From positions 11,538,651 through 11,602,650 of the forward strand of contig CP137679.1 in the NCBI GenBank assembly GCA_037976565.1: a stretch of DNA of 64,000 nt, in the 5' to 3' direction. The notes beneath the pieces are model-generated. The model was not told the origin of the DNA and ran no database searches. It saw only the letters and a list, made by a program, of their open reading frames with translations. Position 1 is the stretch's first letter, and each line of letters opens with the position of its first letter. Made by a program: the position numbers and the translations under genes. Shown piece after piece: positions 11,224 through 23,294 of the stretch. This DNA is from Mesocentrotus franciscanus (lineage: Eukaryota > Echinodermata > Echinoidea > Camarodonta > Strongylocentrotidae).

Positions 11224-14200
11224 AATGGCAAGTACTGCAACTTAGTTAGTTTAAACGTAAGAGGTTTGAGAAACAAAGAGAAACGAGATGCCATCTTTTT
11301 ATGAAGTAAGCATAAAAAACTGATATATTGCTACTACAAGAAACTTGCTGGACAGACAATATCTTGAAAATCATTCGAAACAAATGGAAAGGACTTTGTT
11401 TCTTTTCTAACGGATCTAATCACTCAAGAGGTGTGGCTTTTCTCATAGCACAGGATGTTCCTATTGCTGTGAAAAGTATTATTTATGGTCAAGAAGGACC
11501 TGCCATTATGATAAATGCTAAAATAAGCGATTGTAATGTATGTATTGTAAATATTTACGCACCCACTGAAAAAAAAATATAGAGAACTTTTTTATTTGTA
11601 TTTGTTTATATGGATACAGTCAAAGAGACTTCCACATCGTGATTTATTGCTTGGTGGTGATTTGAATTCTACTCTCTGTCCGAGAAAAGACGCAAAAGAA
11701 ACCAGAATTCTTATTATAAAACACCACGAAATTTAAAGGATCTCATTAAGCGTTTACATTTATGTGATATATAGAGAAATCGAAACCCCAAAAAACAACA
11801 ATTCACATGGAGAAATTTATTTCTGGATGTGGCATCACGACTCGATTATTGGTTAGTATTAATTGATAGTCTTAAATCTAAGGTAATGACAAGTGTTATA
11901 CGTCCTGCAGTCCGATGTGACCATAATGCTATCTTTTAAAAGTTGTTAACAGGTAAGATAGAAAAGGGCCAGGATGTTGGAAATTAAACGCACATATCCA
12001 CATGAGGATGATAATTATAAAAAGCAAATAAGACATATTATCGAAAAGATAGAAAGAATGAATGTTAGTTTCAATGAAAGATGGAAATTAGGTGCCGTGA
12101 ATTTACACAAATTTATTGTGCAGGAAAGAAAAGTAAAACAATTGAATTGAAAAGAAAGTTGGAACAAATATTTACCAACCTTAGTAAAGAACTGGATAAC
12201 CAAAATGAAATTTATGTATGAATCAAATGTAAACTGGATAACTTATATAAAAGAGAGTGTAAAGGAGCAAGTATAAGATCTCGAGTCAAATGGTTAGAGA
12301 ATTGGGAAAAGAAAACCAAATATTTTATGAGCTTAGAAAAGAAAAATGCTGAAAAGAAGACCATTACCAGACTACGAAAAGGTAAAAAGATTGTAACGAA
12401 ACGATTTGATGTTCTACATGAGGTTGTTTTATTTATGAAAAATTCTATACTAGTAAAAATGTACCAAAAGATGAGGTTAAAAAGTATTTTGAATGTACCG
12501 CGATAAACAGGTTAACTGAGAAAGAGAAAGAATTATGTGAAGGTTTGTTGACTAATACAGAATGTCGAAAAGCGGCATTTAAGATGCCTAAACATAAAAC
12601 TCCGGGAGAAGATGGTTTGACTACAGAATTCTACCAAGAATTCTGGAATGATATTGAGTTTATGCTTGTCAATGCATTGAATGAAAATGTTGTTAATAAG
12701 ATCATGTCAAAAACACAACGATTAGGAGTTATTACATTGATCTACAAAAAAAGGAGAGATGGAAGATTGTCAAAAGGCGCAAGCTATAAAGGCCAGTGAT
12801 TCATCAACTTTGTTGAATAATGATTACAAAATAATGGCATCAGCGCTGGCAAATAGGCTACATAAAGTAATACCGAACATCATACATGAAAATCAAGTAG
12901 GTTACATTAAGAGCAGAATGAGCGGTTTTAATATTAGGCTCACGCAAGATGTTGTGGAATATATGCAAAATAAATGTTTGAAAGGGGCACTAATGCTAAT
13001 CGATTTTCGAAAAGCATTCGGTACTGTAGAATTTCAATTGATTGAAGATTGTCTGACTAATTTCAATTTTGGTGAAGATTTCCGTTGCTGGATTAAGTTG
13101 ATGTATGAAAAAGTTGAAAGCTCAATACTTGGATGGAGAACGAGAAATTTTGAGATAAGGAGAGGAATAAGACAAGGCTGCCCTCTATCGGCCATGTTGT
13201 ATATCTTGGCAGTAGAAACTATGGCAGATAGAATAAGAAAGAATTACAGGATTAAAGGGATTCCCTTTGGAAGTACTGGTAATCAGATAGAGTTGAAAAT
13301 TCTGCAATACGCAGATGACACTTCTACCATTTTCAGAGAAGAATCATCTGTGAAATATATTTTGAAAGAATTAGACAGATTTGGAAGCGTTGCTGGCCCA
13401 GTGCTCAATAAAGATAAAACAATTTTGAAATGGTTGGGTCCTACAAAGAATAAATGGAACTTTCAAGCCTTTGGCCTTCATTGGACAGATGGCTGTATCT
13501 AATACTTAGGAGTTTATATAGACACTGACCTAGATTTGGTGGTAAAATTAAATTGGGAAACGAAACTAGAAAAGATACAGAGAATAGTAGACAATTGGCG
13601 GAAAAGAAACCTTACAATTATAGGAAGAGTTCTCATATAAATTAAGAAATTGCTTATTGGCCAAATAGTTCATCTGATTATGTTTTGCTCAGTACCAAAT
13701 TATATTGTTAAAAACTAGAAAAGATTATATACAATTTAGTATGGAATTCAAAAGTTGACAAAGTGAAAAGAAAAACGATAATTAGAGATTATACTGGTGG
13801 TGGAATAGGAATGATTATTTTTAACAGGTTAATACATAGTTTCAGATTGAAATGGCTTGGAAGAATAGTTGATGACACAGAAAGTTATTGGAAAGACTTT
13901 GCTATGTTATATTTTACAACCATTAGGAGGTCTCAATTTACTTTTGAATTGTACTATTGATCGATACATGATAGAAAAATATTTTGTCGGCAAATTGCCA
14001 AGGTTTTATTTAGAAATTATGAAAGTTGGTCATATATAAATGATATTGTGAAACAGGATTATATTCATTTGGATGCTCAGATTTTATGGTATAATAAATA
14101 TATTACGCAAGAAAAACAGCCACTCTTCTATAGAGAGTGGTACCTAAGTAACATAATCTTTGTAAAAGATATTTATATTAAAGGAAACTTTATATCCAAG

Positions 14201-14727
14201 ACAAAATTGATAACAACCATTGAACATTTAAAAAAAGCAAAAGCGACAGCACTGTTTGGTTTTTCTTAATTGAGAAATAGTTTGGACTGATAACTTTAAA
14301 GGATCGATTTTTTTTATAGAAATTCCAACTATACCAATTGGTAAAAAAAGAAAAACAATTGGAATTCGTGTCAAATAGGGTATTTTATCATATTCTAGCA
14401 AGGAATGACAGAGGAGAAGAAAGTCCATTATACTGGACAAACTTAATCGATTATCATTTAAACTGGAAAAAGATCTTTCAAAGAAATTTGGTGAATGTTA
14501 AGGAAAATAAATTGAAACAATTTAATTTTAAGACAATTTATAATTTGATTCCTGTAAAAGGAATGTTGTTTTTATGGGGATTTAGTAATTCCGATACATG
14601 TGAAACATATAACTGGAGAGAAGATTTATTTTCTGCTTTTTTGAAATGTGAAATGAAAATTACATTCTTTGACAAATTAATGGAAATGATATTACACGTC
14701 AGCATTGCAAATCACGCGAAGAAAAAG
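11224..14727 (+). pseudogene. LINE ORF2 (endonuclease and reverse transcriptase), decayed
   Basis: Endonuclease motifs occur in order: LNVRGLRNKEKR (about 11250), LLQETCW (11330), SNHSRGVAFL (11425), LLGGDLNSTL (11645), SRLDYWLV (11840) and a CDHNAI block where SDH is usual (11920). The RT follows: KTPGEDGLTTEFYQEFW (12597), VGYIKSRM (12898), the catalytic-Asp box MLIDFRKAF (12990), RQGCPLSAMLY (13170), the YADD box QYADDTSTIF (13307) and a VLNKDKT block. Several stops and frameshifts separate these pieces. After the RT comes a WRKRNLTIIGRVL block. No RNase H or LTR is present. Confidence 0.75.
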
Positions 14728-14765
14728 TGATACAAATGTGCAAGAGAATATTATATATTTTTGAC

Positions 14766-14987
14766 ACTATATACTCCGGAAAGATTCGACATGTTTGAAG
14801 GCGAAGAAGGTGCCGAGTGGGATGATCAAATGATGATACACGCGACGATACAGCGAGGTGCCGTCACGAGGTTTTGCTTGTTGAATGGATCGAAAGGGAT
14901 GACAATGAAACGATAAATAGCCACGGATAAGGTGCTTCATATTTCGACGATGAGCGATGCCCGCAGTACGAAGTACGTACTGGGTGC
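14766..14987 (-). pseudogene. GPCR pseudogene A, exon 2 5' piece (TM3-TM5 start)
   Basis: A splice acceptor (AG at 14989-14988) is followed on the minus strand by VLRASLIV, a stop where gene 2 has Phe, then STLSVAIYRFIVIPFDPFNK and QNLVTAPRC. A one-base shift then gives IIPLGTFFAFKHVESFRSI, matching WAIPFATFFSFDIVTSFKTI of gene 2. Homology ends at about 14766, exactly where the LINE ends. The DRY motif reads IYR. One stop and one frameshift are visible, so the gene is dead even apart from the LINE. Confidence 0.75.
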
Positions 14988-15291
14988 CTGAGACGATACG
15001 ACACGTATATAGATTTCCTTCTCCAGTTCACATGTAAATGTATTAAAGGACCTTGCACTCGAGGTGTCTTTTATCTGCGTCCTGATCTGACGTAGGACCG
15101 CGTCCGCAACTGGCATTGTATTCGACGCACCTTGTGAGAATGGTAAAAAAATGGTAAAGCAAAATTAATAGTGCAAACATTGTATTTGATAATTGGTCCA
15201 TGCAGTAAATCTATACATACATGCATATATATATATATATATATATATGTATAACAATAGTAATACATATATATATATATATATGTACATT

Positions 15292-15529
15292 TTACTAAAG
15301 GCTACTTAGACGGACATTTGGAGTGAAAAAATTGAGTCATTAAGTAGACATTGTCATTAGGAGGACGATTTCGTGTCCTCTTAACGTTTGTACGTGTTAT
15401 TTCTCATAGAAGGCCTTTTTTTATATATATATCCCCCTCTCTCTATATATAATTTACTTTAGGCGTCATTAGACGGACATTTGGAGTGAAAAAGTGAGTC
15501 ATTAAGTAGACATTGTCATTAGGAGGACA
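15292..15529 (+). repeat. Direct repeat of about 75 bp, two copies
   Basis: A block with 'agacggacatttggagtg' and 'gtcattaagtagacattg' occurs at 15292-15366 and again at 15455-15529, about 163 bp apart in the same orientation. AT-rich microsatellites lie between and around the copies. Confidence 0.75.
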
Positions 15530-15547
15530 ATAATTGTACAGACAAGT

Positions 15548-15599
15548 TTTAGGGTTAGGGTTACGGTTAGGGTTAGGGTACTGAGGGTTAGGGTTAGGA
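15548..15599 (+). repeat. Interstitial telomere-like (TTAGGG)n tract
   Basis: About eight TTAGGG or near-TTAGGG units with a few substitutions, directly after the second copy of the 75 bp repeat. It is too short and interrupted to be a chromosome end. Confidence 0.8.
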
Positions 15600-15633
15600 T
15601 TTTTATGATGCCCACGTAATGTACCCAATAGGG

Positions 15634-15637
<4 letters not shown>

Positions 15638-15677
<40 letters not shown>

Positions 15678-15700
15678 TTGTGTGTGTGTGTGTATGTGTA
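15638..15700 (+). repeat. (TA)n(TG)n microsatellite
   Basis: A TA run followed by a TG run. Confidence 0.85.
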
Positions 15701-16084
15701 TCAAACTATTTAAGCCGTACTATTATACTGTAACTATTCTTTAGCAATGGATGCTGTCATGAAACAAAAATTGATCGCATATTTGTTGATATCTTTTTCT
15801 TAAATAAGGTGTGGAATAAAGGTAATATTTATGGGATGAGGATATTGTCCCTTGAAGCTCCATAAATTAGAGAACTAAATATACGAACGTTAAGCCTCCA
15901 TTTAATTTTGTACCCATGCATGAATATCAAACACGGTTGCAAATACTTTCGAAAAAAATCACTTACAGCGATTTCAGTAGTCTCGCACGGCACCTATTGA
16001 AAAGTGCGAACATTAAAATCGTGGTCCAAATATGATTTCGATGGGATGACCAATAGGGTATAACAATTAAGTTGTGGTGATTTC

Positions 16085-16289
16085 GTGGTGTAGTGGTTCA
16101 TGCACTGGACTCTAGCGCCCTTGGCAAGACATTAGTGTACATTTGCCACTCCCAACCCACATGTAATGGGTACCTGGCAGTTGATGGGGTACTAATTATT
16201 TCAGGGCCCTCAGGAAGAACAATTGATGCTGATGAGGTTTCCCTGGGTAAACAAATTAATGTTACTATTATCATTAATATTATTATTAA

Positions 16290-16346
<57 letters not shown>

Positions 16347-16387
16347 AAGAAGAAGAACTGGTAGTAGTAGTAGTAGTAGTAGTAGTA
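16085..16387 (+). repeat. tRNA-derived SINE with (AGT)n tail
   Basis: An A-box-like 'gtggtgtagtggttcatg' starts the element. The B-box part is deleted, since 'ggactc' runs straight into 'tagcgcccttggcaagac'. The standard SINE body follows ('tttgccactc', 'atgggtacctggcag', 'cagggccctcagg'). An ATT/AGT trinucleotide run (16278-16387) forms the tail and explains the poly-Ser and poly-Val frames there. Confidence 0.65.
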
Positions 16388-16509
16388 ATTTATTTCTGGA
16401 AAATCCTTGGCCTTGTCTTATTGGAACATATCTAGAGGGAAAGAGACTTACATATTTGCTTTCAATTAGATAGCACTGCAACAACTCCAAATTAAGAAGG
16501 GGAAAAGCC

Positions 16510-16613
16510 ACGCAACCCTATGGCGATGTTGCAGGTGAATATGTTGTGTGTCTTCCTAAGCCTCCTGCTGCCAATGATAGAAAAAAAAAACGTAATCGCA
16601 TTAAGAATGGCAC
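16510..16613 (-). pseudogene. GPCR pseudogene A, exon 1 remnant (TM1-TM2)
   Basis: The minus strand encodes AILNAIT, a frameshift at a run of ten T (16581-16590 on the + strand is poly-A), then SRRLRKTHNIFTCNIAI. This matches the TM1, loop and TM2 start of GPCR genes 1 and 2. Nucleotide similarity to 541-640 is obvious. The last part of TM2 and the donor are lost. It is the first exon of the gene whose second exon lies at 14766-14987 and 9655-9782. Confidence 0.7.
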
Positions 16614-17825
16614 TTCAAAAGTTTACAATAAGAATAACGATATATCTTCTTATAAACTGATAAGCAAGCAAACACCTCTATTGGGGAATATATATGTTGT
16701 TGAAAATGACAATTCGTTGCCGTTGATGAATTGTGTTCTTCACATCTGACGAGTATAGAGAAATGGGAGCTTCGCTTTTGCAGATGTTAATAAAATTGGT
16801 CAAGAATGCATTTCCTTTTATGCAAAATGTATAATTAAAATCAATATCTTTAATATGATTGGTTCTTACGAAATTTACGTTTCTTTTCTATTAAGCATTA
16901 CCTTTACGGAGTGAATCTACAATACAACTATTTCAGAACATGCTCTTTGAAAGACCCCCTTTTTTTAGAGCCAGTCGATATAATGCTATCTCATTGCAGG
17001 TCTATTCAAGGTTAAAGCTTGACTGGCTATCACTTCAATATAAGAATTTAAAGATAAAAGCCTTTCTTACCGTGTTTTTATCTTTCCTGGAATTGTATGT
17101 TTGGTTGAATAGACAATATTAACCTTTCCATGAACATAGGTGGCAAGTGGATTCTTTTATCTTCCCTTTTACCTTGAACCAAAGCACTTTTCAATTAAAG
17201 AATAATCCCCAGTCCGCATGCGCTTACAACTCTCGCTCTTAAAGAGAAGGTTGAGTTCTGGGAAGAGGTAAAAATAATTTGTGAGCGTTATCATTGTTAT
17301 TATGCAAGTGTGGAAGAACATCAGATAAAAAATGTTCCCTGAAAAGTATGGCTCTTCAAATGCCTTAATATTCTAAATATGGCATGTAACAGCATAAAAA
17401 TCGGGACGGATTTTTATGCCACATGTTCGTGTAGTCCCATACACTTATTTCTGTGTACAGTGCTTGTAACTTTACCAAGACTGGGACAAATTTCTTATCA
17501 TTTTGATGATTCCAGAACCTTGCAGTACACACCAATACTTATATGCTAGGTGATCAACCTTTTCTAATCGATTCCACGCCGTTTCTTTCACAATGCAATC
17601 GCATGACCAGAACTCAACTTTATCTTTAAGCTGATTTCTTGACCTACATAGAAATTGGTCAGTTTGTTTTTAAAAATACGTGCCCAGTTCACTGACGTAC
17701 TCTTAACAGCACAAATGGAAGGCGGAATAGATAAAGATGCATCATTATGGCGTATCGCCTCATTCCAAAATTGTGTGAAAAGTTAATGGAAAGTACGCAT
17801 GCGCGGAAAACAGTGAATTGTATGA
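16614..17825. other. Non-coding stretch
   Basis: No gene seen. The frames at 16546-16749 and 16940-17122 lack domains and splice support. Confidence 0.45.
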
Positions 17826-18905
17826 TTTTTGATTGATTGAAAAGGTTTTATTATAGTTGCACTTCGCAGCCAAATGGCTGAATTATGTACAATTTACATT
17901 GGCAATAATACATACAAATGTGGTAGTATTAACAAAATTCATAACCAATATGACTATGGCAATAACAGACAAAATTAAGTTAGGTCTAAAATATATTTTG
18001 TGAGGTGACACAAGAGTGGATCAAAGGATGAGCAAGCAGGCCCTTTGCTCTTACACACTCTCAGACACGTTCTTAACAAACTGCTCTCATATTCGCCCAC
18101 ATATTCGCCCCGCACACACATCACTACAATGAAAACTCATATTCTCACTCATATAAACGCTCCTATTCTCGCTCCTGTACCATGGACACTTTCATAAACA
18201 CTCACATTCACACTGTTATACACACTCCCATTCACACTCCCATACCCTATTTAAGGTCTGCTTGCCCATCCCTGGACTTCTCTTGTGTCAAGAAGTGTTG
18301 GGTATTTCAAAATGTAAACAACAAAAAACAAAAAACAAGAAAGGTCCCTCTCGACCTTCGTACATTGGAGCAAAATAAATACATGAATTAAAACCTTGGA
18401 CACCATCTGATCTGAATTGCCATGTCATGATTGCTACAAAACCTTATCACTAATTCAATATATATATATATATATATACATTTTAAAAAGGTGTGACAAG
18501 TGAATGCGTAAAATGTAAAATTTAAAATGTAAAAATGTAAGCAGACAATGAGATTCCGGACCATTCAACAGGTAGGTATTAAAGACAAGTGGGAAAGTGT
18601 AAATGGTGATTCATTCATGCATTCAACAGGTCTATTAAATACGGAATTGAGCTATTTCTATAGCGGTTCGTTTTACAATAAAATTGACGATATTTAGTCC
18701 TTCTCCGCAGTGAGTAATCTACATCATTGTTAACAGGTAGCCAATGTTTACAAAGTGGGTTGTTGGCAAGAGATGAGGCAAAATTAGTACACAATTGTTT
18801 GCGTCTGTCTGACAGCGTCTGCAAAGAACACGCTTCAAGAGCTTTGTCATAATTAATATATTGATCACCTAATATGGTCCTACATGCTCTTTGTCTTTGA
18901 AAAGG
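17826..18905 (-). mobile_element. 5'-truncated LINE (CR1/jockey-like), ORF2 end plus 3' UTR
   Basis: From 18901 down to 18615 the minus strand keeps one open frame: FQRQRACRTILGDQYINY, then LQTLSDRRKQLCTNFASSL, NPLCKHWLP, RRRTKYRQFYCKTNRYRNS, and a stop after IPYLIDLLNA. That is the usual C-terminus of CR1/jockey-type ORF2. The 3' UTR extends to about 17826, with an AATAAA-like tail and a block shared with the LINE fragment at 3993. Everything upstream of the extreme C-terminus is missing. Confidence 0.72.
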
Positions 18906-19663
18906 GTTTTATTTGCCAGCACCTGATATTGACGGATTATACTTGATGTGGATTTTGCGTCTTTCAGCAGTGTCTTGATCTCACTGTGATCAATATTAAC
19001 CTCTGTTTTTATTTCTTTTCATGTATGTTTCCTCCGTTTCTCTTAAGCTTTGATGGATAGTGCTGTTGCAGTTTTCTGTTTGGCAATGCTAACCATTTTT
19101 TCAATCAGTAAAGGAGAAATAGCCAACAAAGAGTAAAGAAGCTTATTTTACTTAATTTCTTTGTTACACAGTCTACCTTCGTTTGGCCCCATTGGAGACC
19201 AACTGATGTGGAATGGGCTACTCCGTTAATAAAAAATGAATACATAAATATATGAAAATAAATAATAAATAAATAAACCGGTCGAATTAGGAATTATCGC
19301 GAACAATGGCGAACTTAACGTAGGAAAAAAAAATCTCTCTGAAAAAAAGTCGCAGCATTAGGGGCACTAAACACTGACATCAAAATATGACTGCAAAGGA
19401 GCGGGTGATTTTATTAGTTGGTTTCCTTGAACAAAGACTTTTATTTCAATCACCATCTTCAGTCCGAACGCTCTTTCCACTCTCTCTTTTCTCTATCAAG
19501 CTCTTCCATTGACTACATGGTCTTTTACACAAATACAGAAGGTCAGGGAAACCAGGCCATTTATATTGAGCTCATATCTATATTCGTGAAATACAGAATG
19601 GAAGAGGAAGCTTACGTTTAATTGTAGTTCTTAAAGGGGAAGTCGAGATCTTATATTAATCTT
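18906..19663. other. Non-coding stretch
   Basis: AT-rich, no gene recognised. Confidence 0.45.
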
Positions 19664-19935
19664 TTTTAGACTAGTGGATAAGGCGTCGGACTAGGGAGTA
19701 AATGATACGGGGTTCGAATGCCTCCGACGGCATTGATATATATTTTCCAGTGTAAAGTAAATCCTTCATGGAATTTCTTGAATGCCAGAGCGCTTCATGG
19801 TAAGCAGGCTAAATCCGGGTTAAAATTATGATTGCTCATATATTGCACATGAGGCAGGGTCCTTAGAAGAACAGTGTTAATGCTGACGAGACCCCCATGG
19901 GTATATAAGAATGCCGAGCCCGTAATACAATACAT
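19664..19935 (+). repeat. tRNA-derived SINE
   Basis: A-box-like 'actagtggataaggcgtcgg' and B box GGTTCGAATGC are present 50 bp apart. A body with 'ggcagggtccttagaag' and 'gctgacgagacccccatggg' follows. It resembles Pol III-derived SINEs at 32018 and 35560. Confidence 0.65.
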
Positions 19936-22779
19936 AATACAATAGCAACATAAAAGTTGCTATGTCAGACATGCTGTAGCATCACCAGGAAGACAAAGGC
20001 AATGATGACGTAGTGTACATGTATGGAAGCATGCAATTCCATTATGAGCGTGTGCTGAGCTGGGGGGAATTACGTACCATTGTCTGTTGTAGAATATTTG
20101 TTTAGTCTGACATGTCTGACATAGCAACTGATATGTTGCTCTTGTTTGTTGTATTGTAACAGGTGGTCAACTTTGGCAAAGTTACATACACCTTTCTCAA
20201 GTTAGCTCATTGATGACTGACAGATGATGTCGCAAGGGGAATAAGATCTGGAGGATTTTTAGGGTGGAGCTTAGCAAGTTTGAAAAACAAATATTTCAAA
20301 AAATATTTAAAAATCTATGAAACACATTCAGAAGTTTACATATCAAAATATGATATGTATACAGGACTACACACAAACAGGAATAAACTTGTTTTTGATG
20401 GCATGGGCCCTTTAAGAAATTGCCTGCTGAAGGCAGCAAAAGCTTTGAGCACAAACAAAGGTTTATGCATACTGATTTAAGCAATTGCTTATGCTTGATA
20501 TTTTTCTTGACAACAATCGCTTGTACATTTACTTGAACATATTGCTACTTTTTATGCATACGGCCTAATATTGAAGCGCCTGGAGCACCTTGTATGGTAC
20601 ATAAGAGCGTTATAAGATAAAAATGTTGATATACTATTAGTATTTGGTCAGTTACCGGTTCTGCTATGTATAGAAAACATATATTAATATTATTATTATT
20701 ATTATTATTATTATCACTATTATTATTATTGTCATTATTATTATCGTTATTATTACTTTTATCATCATTGTTAATATCAGCAGCAGTTACAGTAGAAGTA
20801 GTGGTAGTAGTTATTATCATCCTCCTCCTTTGATTACGACCATCATCATTTCTATTGTCACTTATCTTCAAATTCAAAGGATTGTATCATTATGTATGGA
20901 GGTAATTGTTGGGCACTCGTGATTTGCGCCTTCATGAATACTGACAAAGTTTATTATTTCACACAAGTGATAAAAGCAATGGGAAAAGACTATAAAATCA
21001 AATCATTTTGTCTGGATACCTTCCTAAAGAGACTCAAGGCAAGGTCAGCGCCATTGATCAGGCGAATACTATTTTGTCTGGCAAGCACAAAACAAAAGAA
21101 TGTGCGCCATGTTGTGACCGAATGAAACCAAGTTAGCGAAACTCTGTGTACAGATGCCTCTGACCCTGGCCAGGTAGTGAAATATGGCTATTTTTGATAT
21201 GTCCCGCAGTTAAAGCCATATTGTACTAAAAGCACTACCGCGAAATCACCTCTAGCACCATCTGAGGTCAGCTGTAGCAGTATTGTCCTGAAACTCGCTA
21301 CATCGAGTCCTCTGCCTACGAAGTAGAAATTAGGTATTGGGTTATGCACTGTTAACAAGTTGAACATGAGATGGCGCTGCAGTAAATAGTACGCTAGGGC
21401 AGAAAGTTCATGAGTTTAGTATCGCTTTAAAGGTGTGGATCCACATGTTTGCAAAAGTAACAGCATTTTGCTCCAATTCGGGTAAATAAGTTAAATAAGT
21501 TAAATCAATATTATTATCATCATCTTTTGCTTGTATAATCCTTTCTAGGTTAGAAAAAAATTCCATGCAATTTTGCAAAACATTATTTATAACCTGAATA
21601 TTTGGTCAATGGGTGATCGATGAGTTTTACGCACTGCAGATAAAGGCTGGGTAGATGTGAGTTGTTCATGTGACCAGCTCTCTGTCGTCATCTATACACC
21701 TATACGTGCATTCACAGTTGTTTCATCGCAAAGCATCACGGGACATCTGTTTGGTACGATCAGCTGTTTCATTGCCAACAACGGGATTTTTAAAGCTGCG
21801 CTATATAAATTTATTATTATTAATATTATTTTTGTTTTCGTTTAACGACATTCTTCAATTGAATATGCATATTAAAGGGATGTCTTATTAATAAAACCTG
21901 TTAGCATTGGTAGTTTCGTTGGGGCAAAACGGAAGTCGGGTCACTTTTTCCCTAACACCTGAAGTCCGTTTTACCCCCACAACGACCTCAAGGAAATCAC
22001 AGGGAAACAGTGGCTCCTTCAGAAATAGATACGAATTCATCCACAGCTTGATTTATATCAGATTGACAAAAATGCAGTCGTAATCACAAAATAGAAAATG
22101 TTAAATCCTTAAGTTGTAGAGACGCTAATGTTAAATTGAGTTTCCCTCATTTGCCCATACGTATGCAAATGCAAAGAATAGTCTCACTCAGAAAACAGGA
22201 AGAAGCAACAAGAGACAAATTTCTTCTTAATATACATTTTGATACTCAATTGCATAAAAGGCTCCAAAATACCAATTTGGCTATTTCAATTTGTAAAAGA
22301 TGATCGGTAATACAAATTGTATTTATTACTTTACCTTTTGAATGTTTCACTGGAATGTCATGTGTGGGGTTCACTTCTGGCATTTTAACATCCATCAATT
22401 GAGAAAAATAAGAGATATTGAAGGATCAAGTTAACCTTTAAAAAAAAACGCTCCGACTTTTCAGAAAAGGGAAAATTTCAATCAATATCTTTGCCCTGGT
22501 TTTGTCAACTTGGCCTTGATGTCGTCTGGGAAATCAGAAAAAGCAATTATTCTGTAGACTACTGAATTCATCCATTGCCATAGGTTTAATACAGGGGCCA
22601 CCCGGTTCCAGTAGAGAATGGGTTAAAGAAAATAAAAAAGAGTGGCTATTGTGAGTGTGTACATACTAAAAAGATGTTTTCTGACATCTGAAAAAAATCT
22701 GAAGAAAAAAAATTATTATTTGTTGAGAGTAATTACTCTGAATCCATTGTCAATTTCTACTATTTAGTATCAGGAAGGA
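19936..22779. other. Non-coding stretch with retroelement tails
   Basis: Contains a SINE 3' tail near 20570-20640 ('gcgcctggagcaccttg', also in the SINE at 35560) followed by ATT/ATC runs (20690-20770). It also holds the second copy of the dispersed block found at 8314 (21615-21700). A minus-strand open stretch at 22482-22625 is described among the findings. No confident gene. Confidence 0.45.
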
Positions 22780-22786
22780 TATAAAA
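22780..22786 (+). promoter_or_regulatory. Candidate TATA box of GPCR gene 2
   Basis: TATAAAA lies 296 bp before the ATG at 23082. If used, the leader would include an upstream ATG at 22852 whose 79-codon frame overlaps the GPCR start. Weak evidence by itself. Confidence 0.3.
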
Positions 22787-23081
22787 TCGCTCAATGACAT
22801 TCGAACCAGAAACTAGACCAATTTAACTTCATCTAGTTCGCATCACTGTGAATGACTGGCGTAGAAATTGCCGTTTTGACATTGCTGGTTTGGTTTGGAG
22901 GGGCATGTCTTTTATTTCTTCTTCAAATAAGCATTAAGATTTTCATTGCAGCCCTGCGGATGTGTCGAATTCGAAATACTTCGATAAACGCAGACATATC
23001 TCCAGCAAATTGGCAAACGATTATTATGCACCACTCTAATCCTACTGCCAGAGTCACCGTATTAAAGCTGAATTACTCAGC

Positions 23082-23294
23082 ATGGCTGTAATCCACGACT
23101 TCATTGCTGAGCTCGTCCTACAGAGTCTAGCTTTCATCTTGAACGTTCTCACAGTTGGCGTCATCATTGGACGCAAGAAGCTGAGGAAGCAACAGAATAT
23201 CTTCACCTGCAACATCGCCTTGGCTGATGGCCTGTCAGCTTTGCTTGTCATTGTTTCCATTGGGCAGATTTTCAGGAATGTCAAGGTTCAAAAT
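23082..23294 (+). CDS. GPCR gene 2, exon 1 (N-terminus, TM1-TM2)
   Basis: Seventy-one codons starting at the ATG at 23082. An in-frame TAA at 23037-23039 closes the frame upstream, which supports this start. TM1 has the conserved Asn (FILNVLTVGVII). The first loop is GRKKLRKQQNIF, and TM2 carries the LAD motif (NIALADGLSALLVIV). The exon ends after KVQN in phase 0 at a GTAAGT donor (23295). It joins in frame to 24998. The extracellular N-terminus is only about ten residues, without a signal peptide, as in many class A receptors. Confidence 0.82.

Larger units (their letters stand above)
9880..14765 (+). mobile_element. Tx1/L1-like LINE, near full length, decayed
   Basis: A two-ORF non-LTR retrotransposon. 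ORF1 has two CCHC zinc knuckles; ORF2 has an APE-type endonuclease and a reverse transcriptase. ORF1 resembles the Tx1-type ORF1 family (RIGGLW block, 'KLRVNGLLTECYTGER', tandem knuckles). Many frameshifts and stops mean it cannot be active. Minus-strand GPCR fragments abut it on both sides, so it landed in a GPCR exon. The 5' border lies between about 9790 and 9975. The 3' border is about 14,740-14,765, where GPCR homology begins. Confidence 0.75.

Noticed and set aside
16093..16511. Poly-Ser, poly-Leu and poly-Val frames on both strands
   Set aside because: They are translations of the (AGT)n tail of a SINE; the repeat explains all three frames.
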